A stretch of 64,000 bases of DNA from an uncultured Eggerthellaceae bacterium (GCA_944320405.1 CALUHI010000030.1:1-64000); one strand, 5' to 3'. Counted from the stretch's first letter, positions 43,724-52,843 are shown. Notes: generated from the letters alone by a model not told the origin. Numbers and translations are program-made.

Positions 43724-44037
43724 AGCCTGCCCCCTCTTGGATGTCCAAGTCGGAAATCCAAGGACGGGAGCAGGCTCTCGCGGTACCACCTCGGTTGACG
43801 GCACGCGGCCGCCCTCTTCGTTTCGCCCTGTAACGGGAGCGCCCGGCATGGCCTATTTGACGTCCGCCCCGCGCATCTGCACCGGGCCCCGCGTTCAACC
43901 ATACGGCTCGGAAGGGAATCGCCCTGCTGCGCTGCTGGGGCCCTCTCAGCCGGTGAAGCCCTTCTCTTGTAGCCGTGCTTGTGCAGGACGCTGTCTTCGT
44001 CAACGCCTTTCGTCGCTTTCGCAACGGTGGAAGTATA
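43724..44037 (-). promoter_or_regulatory. T-box riboswitch of pheST with promoter
   Basis: On the minus strand the universal T-box sequence GAGGTGGTACCGCG (revcomp of 43780-43793) is followed by a terminator stem AGCCTGC/GCAGGCT (43724-43730 and 43770-43776) and a T run. UUC, a Phe codon, appears at 43955-43957 in the Stem I region and is the candidate specifier. A -10 TATACT lies at 44032-44037. Uncharged tRNA-Phe would stabilise the antiterminator and switch on pheST. The leader is about 400 bases up to pheS. Confidence 0.9.
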
Positions 44038-44106
44038 GCGCAAACATGCCGCAGGCATAGGGCGCTTTCGTCATTTCCCCGTTAAATCATCGAAGGTCGG
44101 CGCAGC

Positions 44107-44388
44107 TCAGTCTTCCTGGGAAACTCCCATGAGGGAAAGCGTGCTGGAAAACGCGAGCTTCTGCGCAAGGAGCTGCTGGCCCTGGGCGCTGCGGATGCGG
44201 CCCTTCGCCTTGAGCTCGTCGAGCTTCGCCGTCGTGCGGGCAAGCTGTTCTTCCACGAGCTCGACCGCATCTTCTAACGCGCCCAAACGGTCGATGGCGG
44301 CACCCACTGCCCCGTTGGCTTCCATGGTTACTGCGTCCGTTGGCGCACAGTAGCGGCCCTGCTCGACCTTCGATGTGATGCGCTCCAT
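44107..44388 (-). CDS. small hypothetical protein, helical
   Basis: 93 residues. Starts MERITSKVEQGRYCAP, then AAIDRLGALEDAVELVEEQL and a long helix to the end (LMGVSQED). The DRLGALED and helical patterns resemble small phage-derived proteins seen in Firmicutes genomes. A GAAAGG site lies upstream. It ends close to pheST's leader and lies 46 bases downstream of nfo. Function unknown. Confidence 0.5.
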   Translation of the reverse strand: MERITSKVEQGRYCAPTDAVTMEANGAVGAAIDRLGALEDAVELVEEQLARTTAKLDELKAKGRIRSAQGQQLLAQKLAFSSTLSLMGVSQED

Positions 44389-44434
44389 TGCAGCCCTTTC
44401 CGCTTGCTTCCTGCGATGCCAACCCGTGTATCGC

Positions 44435-45271
44435 TTAGCCTTCCCACGCTTCGCGCAACCGCGCGATCTCGTCAGCATAGCCCGACGGATCCTCTTGGGG
44501 CGTTTCCAGATAGAACGGCAGACTGCGCAGCAGCGGATGGCGCGTCACCGCAGAAAGCGCATCGAAGCCGATGAGCCCTTCGCCGATGCGCGCGTGACGG
44601 TCCTTGCGCGCACCACGCGGGTTCAGACTGTCGTTCAGATGAATGGCGTGCAAGCGATCCAAGCCGATGATCTGGTCGAACTCGCGCAGCACACCGTCCA
44701 AGTCGCCGGCAATGTCATATCCCGCATCCCACACATGGCACGTATCCAGGCACACGCCCATCTTGTCGCGCAGCTCCACGCGCTCGATGATCTCGGCGAG
44801 CTCCTCGAACCGCCCGCCAACCTCGCTGCCCTTCCCTGCCATGGTTTCCAGCAAAAGCGTGGTGGTCTGTTCAGGGCGTAGCGCTTCGTTGAGCGCGTCG
44901 GCGATAAGCTCGATGCCCGCATCGACTCCCTGCCCCACATGGCTTCCCGGATGCATGTTGTACAGCTGACCAGGCGTGTTCTCCATGCGCGCAAGATCCT
45001 CCGCAAGCGCCAGGTGCGCGAAATCGCGCGTCTTCTCGGTCGCCGAGGCCGGGTTGAGCGTGTAGGGAGCGTGCGCCAAGATGCGGTCGATGCCGTGCGC
45101 CGCCGCGAACCCATGGAACGCTTCAACATCTGCGGGGTCGATGGCTTTCGCCTTGCCGCCGCGCGGATTGCGCGTGAAGAATTGGAACGTGTTCGCCCCA
45201 AGCGACACCGCTTCCTGGGCAATGGCAAGATAGCCTTTGGAGATGGACAGGTGGCATCCGATGACAAGCAC
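44435..45271 (-). CDS. nfo: endonuclease IV (AP endonuclease)
   Basis: 278 residues, TIM-barrel AP endonuclease that cuts abasic DNA with three zinc ions. It begins IGCHLSISKGYLAIAQEA and carries zinc-ligand motifs HAPYTLN, NMHPGSHVGQG, LLETMAGKG, CLDTCHVWDAGYD and HLNDSLNPRGARKDRHARIGEG. A GTG start at 45271 with GAGGA upstream is preferred; an upstream frame to 45319 lacks support. Confidence 0.93.
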   Translation of the reverse strand: MLVIGCHLSISKGYLAIAQEAVSLGANTFQFFTRNPRGGKAKAIDPADVEAFHGFAAAHGIDRILAHAPYTLNPASATEKTRDFAHLALAEDLARMENTPGQLYNMHPGSHVGQGVDAGIELIADALNEALRPEQTTTLLLETMAGKGSEVGGRFEELAEIIERVELRDKMGVCLDTCHVWDAGYDIAGDLDGVLREFDQIIGLDRLHAIHLNDSLNPRGARKDRHARIGEGLIGFDALSAVTRHPLLRSLPFYLETPQEDPSGYADEIARLREAWEG

Positions 45272-45409
45272 GCAAATCCTCGCTTTCGGTAGAAACTCAG
45301 AGCCCCGAGCATAGCACACGGGCTTTTCCTGGAAAACGCCTTCGAAGCGCCATTCGCGAGTACACTGGTCGAATCACCAAGAAGCAGCAAGAAAGGCGGA
45401 AAGCGCAAC

Positions 45410-46024
45410 ATGCCTCTTTCGAACGAAACTCGCATCTCTATCCGTTTGGCAACACCCGCCGACGTCGAGGGAATCCGCCGCGTGTACGCACCTTACGTCG
45501 CCACGCCCATCACCTTTGAAGAGGAAGTTCCTGCGCCCGCCGGTTACAGCGCCACGATGGAGCAGGTCATGCTGTTTTACCCGTGCTTGGTGGCATGCAC
45601 GGACGAAGCAGTTGTTGGCTTCGCCTACGCGCATCGGCAGGCAGAGCGCGCTGCCTACGATTGGAACGCTGAGCTGTCGGTGTATCTGGAGGAAGGGGTC
45701 ACGCGCAGCGGCGTCGGATCTGCCCTGTACCGTGCGTTGCTCGATCTGCTGGCGCTTCAGGGCATTCGCGCCGCCTACGCCCGTGTGACGTTGCCGAACC
45801 CCGCCAGTGAACACCTGCACGCACGGTTCGCGTTCGAAACCATGGGGGTTCAGAAAAACGCCGGCTTTAAAGATGGCGCCTGGCGCGACGTCGCCTGGTT
45901 CACAAAGCAGATCGGTCCCTACGACGCTGCTCCCGAAAAACCGCTTCCCTTCCCCGCAGTCATGGCAAAACGCGAGGAAGCGGTGCGCCGCATCATCGAA
46001 GAGGCGAACCGCGAGCCGCGCTAG
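45410..46024 (+). CDS. GNAT-family acetyltransferase (phosphinothricin/N-acyltransferase-like)
   Basis: 204 residues. The GNAT fold is seen from RLATPADVEGIRRVYAPYV, PITFEEEVP, VGFAYAHRQ, ELSVYLEEGVTRSGVGSALYRAL (the acetyl-CoA loop) and an AYARVTLPNPASEHLHARFAF motif shared with the Pat/YncA group that acetylates phosphinothricin or Met analogues. Substrate unknown. Confidence 0.88.
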   Translation: MPLSNETRISIRLATPADVEGIRRVYAPYVATPITFEEEVPAPAGYSATMEQVMLFYPCLVACTDEAVVGFAYAHRQAERAAYDWNAELSVYLEEGVTRSGVGSALYRALLDLLALQGIRAAYARVTLPNPASEHLHARFAFETMGVQKNAGFKDGAWRDVAWFTKQIGPYDAAPEKPLPFPAVMAKREEAVRRIIEEANREPR

Positions 46025-46116
46025 GTCGCCCGCGTTTTGCCAGCGAGCCATCAAACGAGCAACGCAAGCGCTTTCATCACGCCGAGCAGTCCGGCGTCGC
46101 AGCGCAAACCCCCGCT

Positions 46117-46776
46117 CTAGCGCGTCAGGCGCAGCAGCACGTCGCGCAAGTCGGCAACGCTTTCCGCAAGCGCCGCAGGCTTGAACGTCTCGAGTTCCTC
46201 GCGCGAACCATAGCCGTACAGCACGCCAACCGCCAAAGCACCACAGTTAGCCGCGCCCACCATGTCGTGCCTGCGGTCGCCCACCATGATGAAGTCGTCA
46301 GACGTAGCGTTGGCATATTGCCCCATGGCGAAGCGAACGACTTCGGTTTTGTCCACGCGCGACCCATCGATGTTGCTTCCGACGACATGGTCGAACAAGC
46401 CATCGATGCCAAAGTTTCGCACGATGCGCTTCGCGTACACCGTGGGTTTCGAAGTGGCGATGGAAAGATGCAGGCCTTCCGCATGAAGGGCTTCGAGCAT
46501 CTGCGGCACGCCGTCGTACAGAGCGTTTTCCATAAGACCAATTGTGCCGAAGCGTTCGCGGTACGTGCGGACAGCCTCCCATGCCTGCTCGTCGGAAAAG
46601 CCGCAGCACGTTTTGAACGAATCAACCAGCGGAGGCCCCACGAAACTTTGCAGCACGTCCTCGGGCGGAATGGGCGCACCCATCTTCTCCAACGCATAGC
46701 GCACGCAGTTCACGATTCCGTCTTTGGAATCGGTCAGCGTACCGTCGAGGTCGAACAGGATGGTAGTACGCGGCAT
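46117..46776 (-). CDS. HAD hydrolase, phosphoglycolate-phosphatase-like
   Basis: 219 residues. The nucleophile motif FDLDGTLTDSKDG is at the N-terminus, with SIATSKP, DKTEVVRFA and GDRRHDMVGAANCG (motif IV Asp pair). Its cap is a helical C1 type, as in Gph and PpaX. It dephosphorylates a small phosphate ester; pyrophosphate, phosphoglycolate or a sugar phosphate are all possible. Confidence 0.9.
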   Translation of the reverse strand: MPRTTILFDLDGTLTDSKDGIVNCVRYALEKMGAPIPPEDVLQSFVGPPLVDSFKTCCGFSDEQAWEAVRTYRERFGTIGLMENALYDGVPQMLEALHAEGLHLSIATSKPTVYAKRIVRNFGIDGLFDHVVGSNIDGSRVDKTEVVRFAMGQYANATSDDFIMVGDRRHDMVGAANCGALAVGVLYGYGSREELETFKPAALAESVADLRDVLLRLTR

Positions 46777-46955
46777 TGCGGTGATCCCCCTTGCGCCAAA
46801 CGTCGAGAAAGTGCGGCATGCGTATTATGCACCAACCCGCAAAACGCGGACAGTGCGCCGCAAGCTTGAAAGCACAGAGAAGAACGACGAGAGACTGCAT
46901 TTCGGTCGTTTGTGCATACATATATATTGGTTACGCACTTCGCACCGCAAACAAA

Positions 46956-46989
46956 CGAAAGGCCGCCTGCCAAAGCAGACGGCCTTTCG
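46956..46989 (-). terminator. strong hairpin terminator read on the minus strand
   Basis: CGAAAGGCCGCCTGC/GCAGACGGCCTTTCG with a four-base loop, followed on the minus strand by TTTGTTTG. The nearest minus-strand gene upstream is the TetR gene at 47478, about 490 bases away, so the transcript may be long, or the terminator may belong to a lost gene. No gene in 46777-46955. Confidence 0.7.
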
Positions 46990-47481
46990 CGCAGGATCGG
47001 ATGCGGGAAGCTGCGCGCCGCGCTTCCGCCCGATCAGCTCATCGCGCAGCCGTTCAGCAAACGCATAACGCAAGAGCTGGCGCTGTATTCTCATGTGGAA
47101 ATCGGTGCGCGCACGCTCGACGCCACCGAATTCACGAAAGCCCTGTTGAATTGCCTTTCGACCGACACCGAGTTCTATCGGAAGCTGTTCACCGTGATGG
47201 AGCCGGAGTTCCTTTCGGCAGTCGAGCAGCTCTATCACCCTTTGGTGGAAGCCGACGTGAAGTTCATCTTGGATGGGCGCTACATGCCCCCGGAAACGCT
47301 TCAGATGATGGTAACGCTGAGCACGCGGCAGATCCTCAACACAATGGAGTTCTTCCTTCAGCATCCGCGTATGCAGGATGCCTTGCTCGACGAGCGCGTG
47401 AACCCTTTCGGCAACATGCTGCAGGAATCGCTGTTCGAGGCAATCCAGGCTCACCCCATCAACCGCTACTCGCGGCGTTAG
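46990..47481 (+). pseudogene. remnant of a helical protein, possibly a TetR-type C-terminal domain
   Basis: The frame encodes a clean helical sequence (SKRITQELALYSHVEIGARTL, FTKALLNCLSTDTEFYRKL, MMVTLSTRQILNTMEFFLQ) that looks like a real domain, but it has no good start codon: the in-frame start upstream would read through the terminator at 46956. The DNA-binding head expected of a TetR protein is missing. It overlaps the 3' end of the TetR gene by four bases in a convergent arrangement. Probably a 5'-truncated gene, though a short true protein starting at GTG near 47095 cannot be ruled out. Confidence 0.45.
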
Positions 47482-48113
47482 CGCTGCGCCCCTGCGCCCT
47501 CCCGAGACAGAAAGCCTGCCAGCATTCGACGCGTGTCTTCCGCCGAAGCAGGCTCGTCGTAGAACACATGCTGCATCGAGCGCGTGCGCACCAGCGCCGT
47601 CACCGCCGACGACGCCACCAGCGCCTCGTAGCTTGTGGAATGGTCGTCCATCATGCGACGGTCGGGATGCTCTTCAAGGTATGAGCCCACCGCCTCGGTA
47701 ACCGCCTTCTGCACGTTCAGCAGATCGCGCTGTCCGCGGAAGAACAACTGCGGCATTTTGCGGAACGCCTGAAAACGCAGCTCAGACGATTCATCACCTT
47801 CGCGAACCGTATAATCGGCGCTAATCATGTTCACCAAAACGTCCAGGTAGCACATCTCGGCGTGCGCTTCCATCATCGCGATCAGCTGGTCAGCTTCCGG
47901 AAAATCATCCATGCGGCCCGTAACGACAGCTGCTTTCGAGGGAAAGTAATTGAAGAAGGTTTTTTTCGACACTTCGGCGCGCTCGCAGATGTCTTCGACG
48001 GTGGTGCCATCGTATCCGCGTTCCAAAACGAGCTCGAGCGCCGCGCGCTCAATGCTCAGTCGCGCCTTGAGCTTTTTGCGCTCGCGCAACCCGATGCCAG
48101 CCGTTTCACCCAC
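47478..48113 (-). CDS. TetR-family transcriptional repressor of the MFS-CBS pump
   Basis: 211 residues. The N-terminal HTH is RLSIERAALELVLERGYDGTTVEDICERAEVSKKTFFNYFPSKAAVV, typical of TetR/AcrR. The rest is the variable ligand-binding helical domain. The GTG at 48113 is chosen for GGGAGG upstream. Divergent from the MFS pump gene; likely represses it and itself, with a candidate operator at ATGTGC/GCACAT (about 48173-48200). Confidence 0.88.
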   Translation of the reverse strand: MGETAGIGLRERKKLKARLSIERAALELVLERGYDGTTVEDICERAEVSKKTFFNYFPSKAAVVTGRMDDFPEADQLIAMMEAHAEMCYLDVLVNMISADYTVREGDESSELRFQAFRKMPQLFFRGQRDLLNVQKAVTEAVGSYLEEHPDRRMMDDHSTSYEALVASSAVTALVRTRSMQHVFYDEPASAEDTRRMLAGFLSREGAGAQR

Positions 48114-48216
48114 GATGGGCTTCCTCCCTGCCGATCGCGCGCAACCCTGCCGGCGCGCGGTCACTGTCCGAAATGTGCCGTTTACGTGACAATAGCACAT
48201 ATTTTTATACCTGGGG

Positions 48217-48245
48217 TTCACATTTACCAATCTTCTTTTTATACT
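48217..48245 (+). promoter_or_regulatory. promoter of the MFS-CBS gene
   Basis: -35 TTCACA (48217-48222), 17-base spacer, -10 TATACT (48240-48245), with the ATG at 48360 giving a leader of about 108 bases. The 13-mer TTTACGTGACAAT at 48181-48193, repeated at 50454-50466, lies upstream. Confidence 0.65.
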
Positions 48246-48359
48246 CGGTGCATTGTTTGCCGTATGTAAGCGCTTGGAGTCGATCACCGCCTTTTCGGGA
48301 GGGGCGGAGCGGATCGGTTCCAAGCGCTTCATTACGCTTTCGCATCAATAGGGGGAAAC

Positions 48360-50321
48360 ATGGCTTACGGACTCACTCGCCAGCAGATCGTGATGCTGGT
48401 CATCATGATCTTCGGCACTTTCGTCACCGTCCTCAACCAAACGGTCATCACGCCTGCCCAGCCGTCCATCATGGCCGAAATGGGCATCGACGCGTCCACC
48501 GTGCAGTGGTTGACCACCGGTTTCACGCTGGTCAACGCCATCATGATCCCCGTTACCGCATACCTCACCGACAAGCATTCCACCAAGATCCTCTACATCA
48601 TCTCGATGGGCATCTTCGCCATCGGCAGCTTGATGGCAGGCCTCGCGCCCAACTTCGCTGTGCTGCTGGTGGGCCGCCTTCTGCAGGCCGCAGGCGCCGG
48701 CATCCTCATGCCGATGGTCATGACGGTGCTCATGCTCACGTTCCCCGTCGAGCGCCGCGGCTCGGCCATGGGCATTTTCGGTATCGTCATCGCATTCGCC
48801 CCCGCCATCGGCCCCAGCGTCGCCGGTCTGGTCATCGACAGCTACGGGTGGCGCCTCATGTTCTACGCCATCTCCATCCTCATTGCCGTCGTTATCCTGA
48901 TCAGCATATTCGTGCTGAAAAAAGCCGAGCCGCTCAACCCCTCCGCCCAGCTCGACAAGATCTCGGTCCTGCTGTCCACTGTGGGCTTCGGCGCGCTGCT
49001 GTACGGCTTTTCCACCATCGGTTCGGTGGGCCTCAACGTCGCCGATGGCATCATCACGCTGGTTGGCATCGTGGTGCTGGTGCTGTTCTTCCGTCGCCAG
49101 CTGAAAATGGAACAGCCCATGCTCAACGTGCGCGTGCTGACGAACCGCCGTTTCCTCATCGGCACGGTTATCGGCATGATCGTGCAGGCGTCGCTTCTGG
49201 CGGCAGGCGTTCTCATGCCTATCTACCTGCAAAGCTACATGGGCTACTCGGCAACGGTGTCCGGCCTGGTCATCATGCCTGGCGCCATCCTCATGGGCAT
49301 CATGAACCCGTTCGCCGGTCGCCTGTTCGACAAGTACGGCCCGCGCGTGCTGAGCATCACCGGCCTGGTAATCCTGACTATCTCCACCATCGGCTTCGCC
49401 ACACTCAACAGCTCCACCGACGTCGTGTGGCTCACCATCATCTACGCCATCCGTATGTTCTCGATGTCGCTGATCAACATGCCCATCACCACCTGGGCCA
49501 TGAACGCGCTTGACAACAAGCTGCTCAACCACGGCACCTCGGTCAACAATACGCTGCGCCAGGTATCTGGTTCGCTGGGCACGGCGCTGCTGGTGTCCAT
49601 CGACACGTTCGTCACCGGTTCGGCTTCCGGCACGATGAGCACAGTGGAGGCCGGCATCCTGGGCGTCAACGCCGCCTTCGCCGCCGCTGTGGTGCTGTCG
49701 GCAATCGCGCTGGCGCTCACCATCATGTTCGTGAAGAACACGCCGCAAGAGGCCAAGGTCGTCGATCCCGAAGGCAAGCAGCGCACGATGATCGAGAAGA
49801 TCATGAAGCCCGACGTGTACAGCCTGCCCCCCGATGCCACTGTTGTGGACGCCATGAAGTTCTTCGTGGAGCACGGCATCAGCGGTGCCCCGGTCGTTGA
49901 CGAGGACGGCAAGGCAGTCGGGTTCGTGTCGGACGGCGACATCATGCGCCTTCTGTCTTCCCAATCCAACTCGTACATGGACCCCGTCGTCATGATCATG
50001 CAGATGCACGCCGACGAGGAAACCTACGACGAGAAGCTTGCCAACCTCATGAAGATGAACATCCGTGACATCGGGACCAAGGGCGTCATCGGCGTAGACC
50101 TCTACACCACCCTGCCGCAGGTGTGCCGCATGCTCAGCAAGAACCACCTGAAGAAGGTGCCGGTGCTGCATGAAGGACGCATCGTCGGTGTGATCAACCG
50201 CTCCGATATCACGCTCTACTCCATGAAGACCTACCTGGAAGGCCGCGAAGACGCCGACTTGGAGCGCGAGCTGAAAATCGACGAGCGCAAGCGCGCGGAA
50301 GCTGCCGGACAGCAGGCTTAA
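48360..50321 (+). CDS. DHA2-type MFS efflux pump fused to two CBS domains
   Basis: 653 residues. The first 470 form a 14-helix drug-efflux MFS protein: FGTFVTVLNQTVITPAQPSIM opening, GRLLQAAGAGILMPMVMTVL (motif C) and HGTSVNNTLRQVSGSLG. Two CBS domains follow (IMKPDVYSLPPDATVVDAMKFF and GVDLYTTLPQVCRMLSKNHLKKVPVL). CBS pairs bind adenine nucleotides, so transport may respond to ATP/AMP. The fusion is unusual; most DHA2 pumps lack CBS domains. It is divergent from a TetR gene, which likely senses the drug or metabolite. Confidence 0.92.
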   Translation: MAYGLTRQQIVMLVIMIFGTFVTVLNQTVITPAQPSIMAEMGIDASTVQWLTTGFTLVNAIMIPVTAYLTDKHSTKILYIISMGIFAIGSLMAGLAPNFAVLLVGRLLQAAGAGILMPMVMTVLMLTFPVERRGSAMGIFGIVIAFAPAIGPSVAGLVIDSYGWRLMFYAISILIAVVILISIFVLKKAEPLNPSAQLDKISVLLSTVGFGALLYGFSTIGSVGLNVADGIITLVGIVVLVLFFRRQLKMEQPMLNVRVLTNRRFLIGTVIGMIVQASLLAAGVLMPIYLQSYMGYSATVSGLVIMPGAILMGIMNPFAGRLFDKYGPRVLSITGLVILTISTIGFATLNSSTDVVWLTIIYAIRMFSMSLINMPITTWAMNALDNKLLNHGTSVNNTLRQVSGSLGTALLVSIDTFVTGSASGTMSTVEAGILGVNAAFAAAVVLSAIALALTIMFVKNTPQEAKVVDPEGKQRTMIEKIMKPDVYSLPPDATVVDAMKFFVEHGISGAPVVDEDGKAVGFVSDGDIMRLLSSQSNSYMDPVVMIMQMHADEETYDEKLANLMKMNIRDIGTKGVIGVDLYTTLPQVCRMLSKNHLKKVPVLHEGRIVGVINRSDITLYSMKTYLEGREDADLERELKIDERKRAEAAGQQA

Positions 50322-50421
50322 AGCAGATGTTGCCGGTACCTTGCTGATGCCCACCCGGCACCGTCAGGGCAGTTGATCCATCCATAGGCAAACTTTACAA
50401 CTTACATACATTCAAGCAACG

Positions 50422-50456
50422 AGAGCTCACCGATTCCCGGCGAGCTCTTTTCTTTT
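50422..50456 (+). terminator. intrinsic terminator of the MFS-CBS gene
   Basis: AGAGCTC/GAGCTCT stem with an inner CCG/CGG pair, followed by TTTTCTTTT on the plus strand. Confidence 0.8.
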
Positions 50457-50513
50457 ACGTGACAATTTGTTAGTCTTCAAGCACCATTTAAGCCGAGGAA
50501 AGGACGGCCCTCC

Positions 50514-51068
50514 ATGAAAGCAACCCCCAAACTCGTTATCGCAAGCATTTGCGCCCTCGCGTTTTCGGGAGTTCTTCTTGCCGGCTGCTCTTCGTCGAGC
50601 GCCGATCAGGAGATCCTCGACAAGCTCAACCAAATGGAAACAGAGATCGCCGAGCTGCATGGCCAAGCGGCTACCGACGATCAGCAAACCGAAGCGCCAG
50701 CCAACGACGCCGCTTCCGGCGATGCTGCCGCCAACGATGCCGCTGCTACCGCTTCCGCAGGCGCTGATCTCGAGACCACGATAGCCGACCTTGAATCGCG
50801 TGCCGCCGCCGCTGTCGAAACGGCCAATGGAGTGGCAGTTCCCCAGAACGCCGCCGACCGCCCGCAAGCATATTTCGATGCAAAGGCGCCGCTTGAGACG
50901 CTCGAGCATGAAGCCGACCAGCTGGAAGACCAGCTAGAGACGCAATACCGCCAAGGCTCTCTCGACCGCGAGACGTTCTGGAGCTACGACCATCGCGTAA
51001 GCGCCGTTGAGGATTCCCTCGACAACGCCGGCGATCAGCTTGAACTGAGGATGGGCGTCGACGACTAG
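50514..51068 (+). CDS. secreted lipoprotein with coiled-coil segments
   Basis: 184 residues. Lipobox LAGC at about 22-25 follows a typical signal. Then a helix with LNQMETEIAELH (coiled coil), a low-complexity Ala/Asp/Gln region and a C-terminal helical pair (LETLEHEADQLEDQLETQYRQG). Similar in style to the lipoprotein at 23753 but not alignable by eye. Upstream it shares the 13-mer TTTACGTGACAAT with the TetR/MFS region. Function unknown. Confidence 0.75.
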   Translation: MKATPKLVIASICALAFSGVLLAGCSSSSADQEILDKLNQMETEIAELHGQAATDDQQTEAPANDAASGDAAANDAAATASAGADLETTIADLESRAAAAVETANGVAVPQNAADRPQAYFDAKAPLETLEHEADQLEDQLETQYRQGSLDRETFWSYDHRVSAVEDSLDNAGDQLELRMGVDD

Positions 51069-51090
51069 CCACCAACCGGTTCAACCTCCT

Positions 51091-51132
51091 CGAAAGCCGC
51101 CGATCGAATACGGTCGGCGGCTTTCGTTTATC
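51091..51132 (+). terminator. intrinsic terminator of the lipoprotein gene
   Basis: Long stem CGAAAGCCGCCGATCG/CGGTCGGCGGCTTTCG with a four-base loop followed by TTTATCT. On the minus strand the T run is weak, yet recN ends at 51185, so it may serve both. Confidence 0.85.
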
Positions 51133-51184
51133 TAAAGTCACGACGAGAAAAAAGGAGCCGTCTCTTCGTTTCGCGCCTTGCACT

Positions 51185-52843
51185 TTACGCTTTCGTGTTC
51201 GATAGCATTTCTTTCGCGTGAGCAAGAGACGTTTCGGTGGCGTCGCCAGACAGCATGCGGGCAATCTCGGCAGGACGCTCTTCGGCGGAAAGCTCATGAA
51301 GGTCGGTTTCGGGCATGCCGTCGACGCCTTCCGCCTTGCGCACCACATAGTGCGCCTGCCCGCGCACGGCAACTTGGGCAAGATGCGTCACCACGATCAC
51401 CTGGTGCGTCTTGGCCAAATCGGCCAGCACCTCGGCAAGCGCGTTGGCAGTAGATCCGCCCACACCCGCGTCAACTTCATCGAACACCAGCGTGTCAACC
51501 TCGTCCACTTGCCCCAGCACAACTTTTACAGCAAGCATCACACGGCTGATCTCGCCGCCAGATGCAATGCGCGCCAGCGGGCGCGCCTGCATGCCGGAAC
51601 CGGGTCTAAACAGAAACTCGATTGCCTGCGAACCGGAGCGCGTCCACGATTCGCGCGGAAGGTCCTCTGTCGCGCACACCAGCTGAGCGCCGCCCATCTC
51701 GAGCCGCGCCATCTGCGCGGTGACCGCCTCGGCGAAACGGGGTGCCGCCTGGTTGCGAGCAACAGCAAGCGCCTGGGCGGCATCCGCAAGGCGGGACTCC
51801 GCTTCATCCACTGCACGTTTCGCTGCAGCCTCACGTTCAGCTGCGTCATCAACTAGCGAAACCAGCTCTGCGGCCTCGGCGCGACGAGCAAGCACGTCTT
51901 CCATGCGCGGACCGTACGCGCGCATTAACCCCTGCATCGCCGCCATGCGCTCTTGCTTTTCCTCCAGAAGATCCGGATCGAACTCTACGCCGTCACGATA
52001 GTCACGCGCTTCGCGAGCGACATCCTCCAAAACATATCCTGCCTCGCGCAGCGATTCAGCATAGGCAGCGAGCGATTCATCGAAGCGCGCCGCACCTTCC
52101 AACGCCGAAATGGCCGAACCCAACGCATCGAGCGCGCCCCCGTCGCCGGAAAGCGCCGTATGTGCAGCATCCGCCGCCGTCGCGAGCGACTCCGCATGTT
52201 CCGAGCGTGCAAGCTCGGCGGCAATCTCTTCGTATTCGCCTTCCTGGGGGTCGACCGCATCAATCTGCCGCAGCGTGAAACGCGCTTCATCCAAACGCGC
52301 AGACGAGGCCTCCCCTGCCGCACGAACGCGCTCGAGCTCTGCTTCGGCGTCCTTTGCTTGCGCAAACGCTTCCTGATAGGCAGCCAACGCCGCAGCCACA
52401 TCCTTGCCCGCCCATGCATCCAGCATGTGCAAATGCTCGGCCGGCTTCATCAGGCGCTGGTGCTCGTGCTGGCCGCACAGGTCGATGGCAGGAGCAAGTG
52501 CCTGAGACAGCTCCCCCACGCTTGCCATGTGCCCGCCCAGCGTGACGCGCGAACGCCCGTCGGCGGTCACGCGGCGAATGGCGACAACTTCGCCGTCCTC
52601 ATCAGGGGCGCAATTCCCTTCCGCAACATTCACGCCGAAAAACCGGCCCGACACCGTAAGGGCATCGGCGCCTTCGCGTACGGCAGATTTGTCTGCACGC
52701 TCGCCCATCAGCAACTTCAACGCGGAAAGCAACGCCGTCTTGCCAGCACCCGTCTCGCCTGTGAGCACGGTCAAGCCGCGCGCGGGCGTAAGCGACGCCT
52801 CGCGGATCAGCGCAAGGTTCTCTACCTGGATTTCATCGATCAT
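51185..52843 (-). CDS. recN: DNA repair protein RecN
   Basis: 552 residues, SMC-like ATPase for double-strand break repair. GLTVLTGETGAGKTALLSAL is Walker A near the N-terminus; long helical coiled-coil arms fill the middle; LARIASGGEISRVMLAVKVV is the signature and VDTLVFDEVDAGVGGSTA is Walker B. Length is normal. Confidence 0.95.
   Translation of the reverse strand: MIDEIQVENLALIREASLTPARGLTVLTGETGAGKTALLSALKLLMGERADKSAVREGADALTVSGRFFGVNVAEGNCAPDEDGEVVAIRRVTADGRSRVTLGGHMASVGELSQALAPAIDLCGQHEHQRLMKPAEHLHMLDAWAGKDVAAALAAYQEAFAQAKDAEAELERVRAAGEASSARLDEARFTLRQIDAVDPQEGEYEEIAAELARSEHAESLATAADAAHTALSGDGGALDALGSAISALEGAARFDESLAAYAESLREAGYVLEDVAREARDYRDGVEFDPDLLEEKQERMAAMQGLMRAYGPRMEDVLARRAEAAELVSLVDDAAEREAAAKRAVDEAESRLADAAQALAVARNQAAPRFAEAVTAQMARLEMGGAQLVCATEDLPRESWTRSGSQAIEFLFRPGSGMQARPLARIASGGEISRVMLAVKVVLGQVDEVDTLVFDEVDAGVGGSTANALAEVLADLAKTHQVIVVTHLAQVAVRGQAHYVVRKAEGVDGMPETDLHELSAEERPAEIARMLSGDATETSLAHAKEMLSNTKA

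Noticed and set aside
46825-47454. 209-codon minus-strand frame across the terminator at 46956
   Set aside because: It reads through a strong hairpin and has no domain; the plus-strand frame is more protein-like.
48345-50354. 669-codon minus-strand frame opposite the MFS-CBS gene
   Set aside because: Asp/His-rich antisense shadow; the plus-strand protein has full MFS and CBS motifs.
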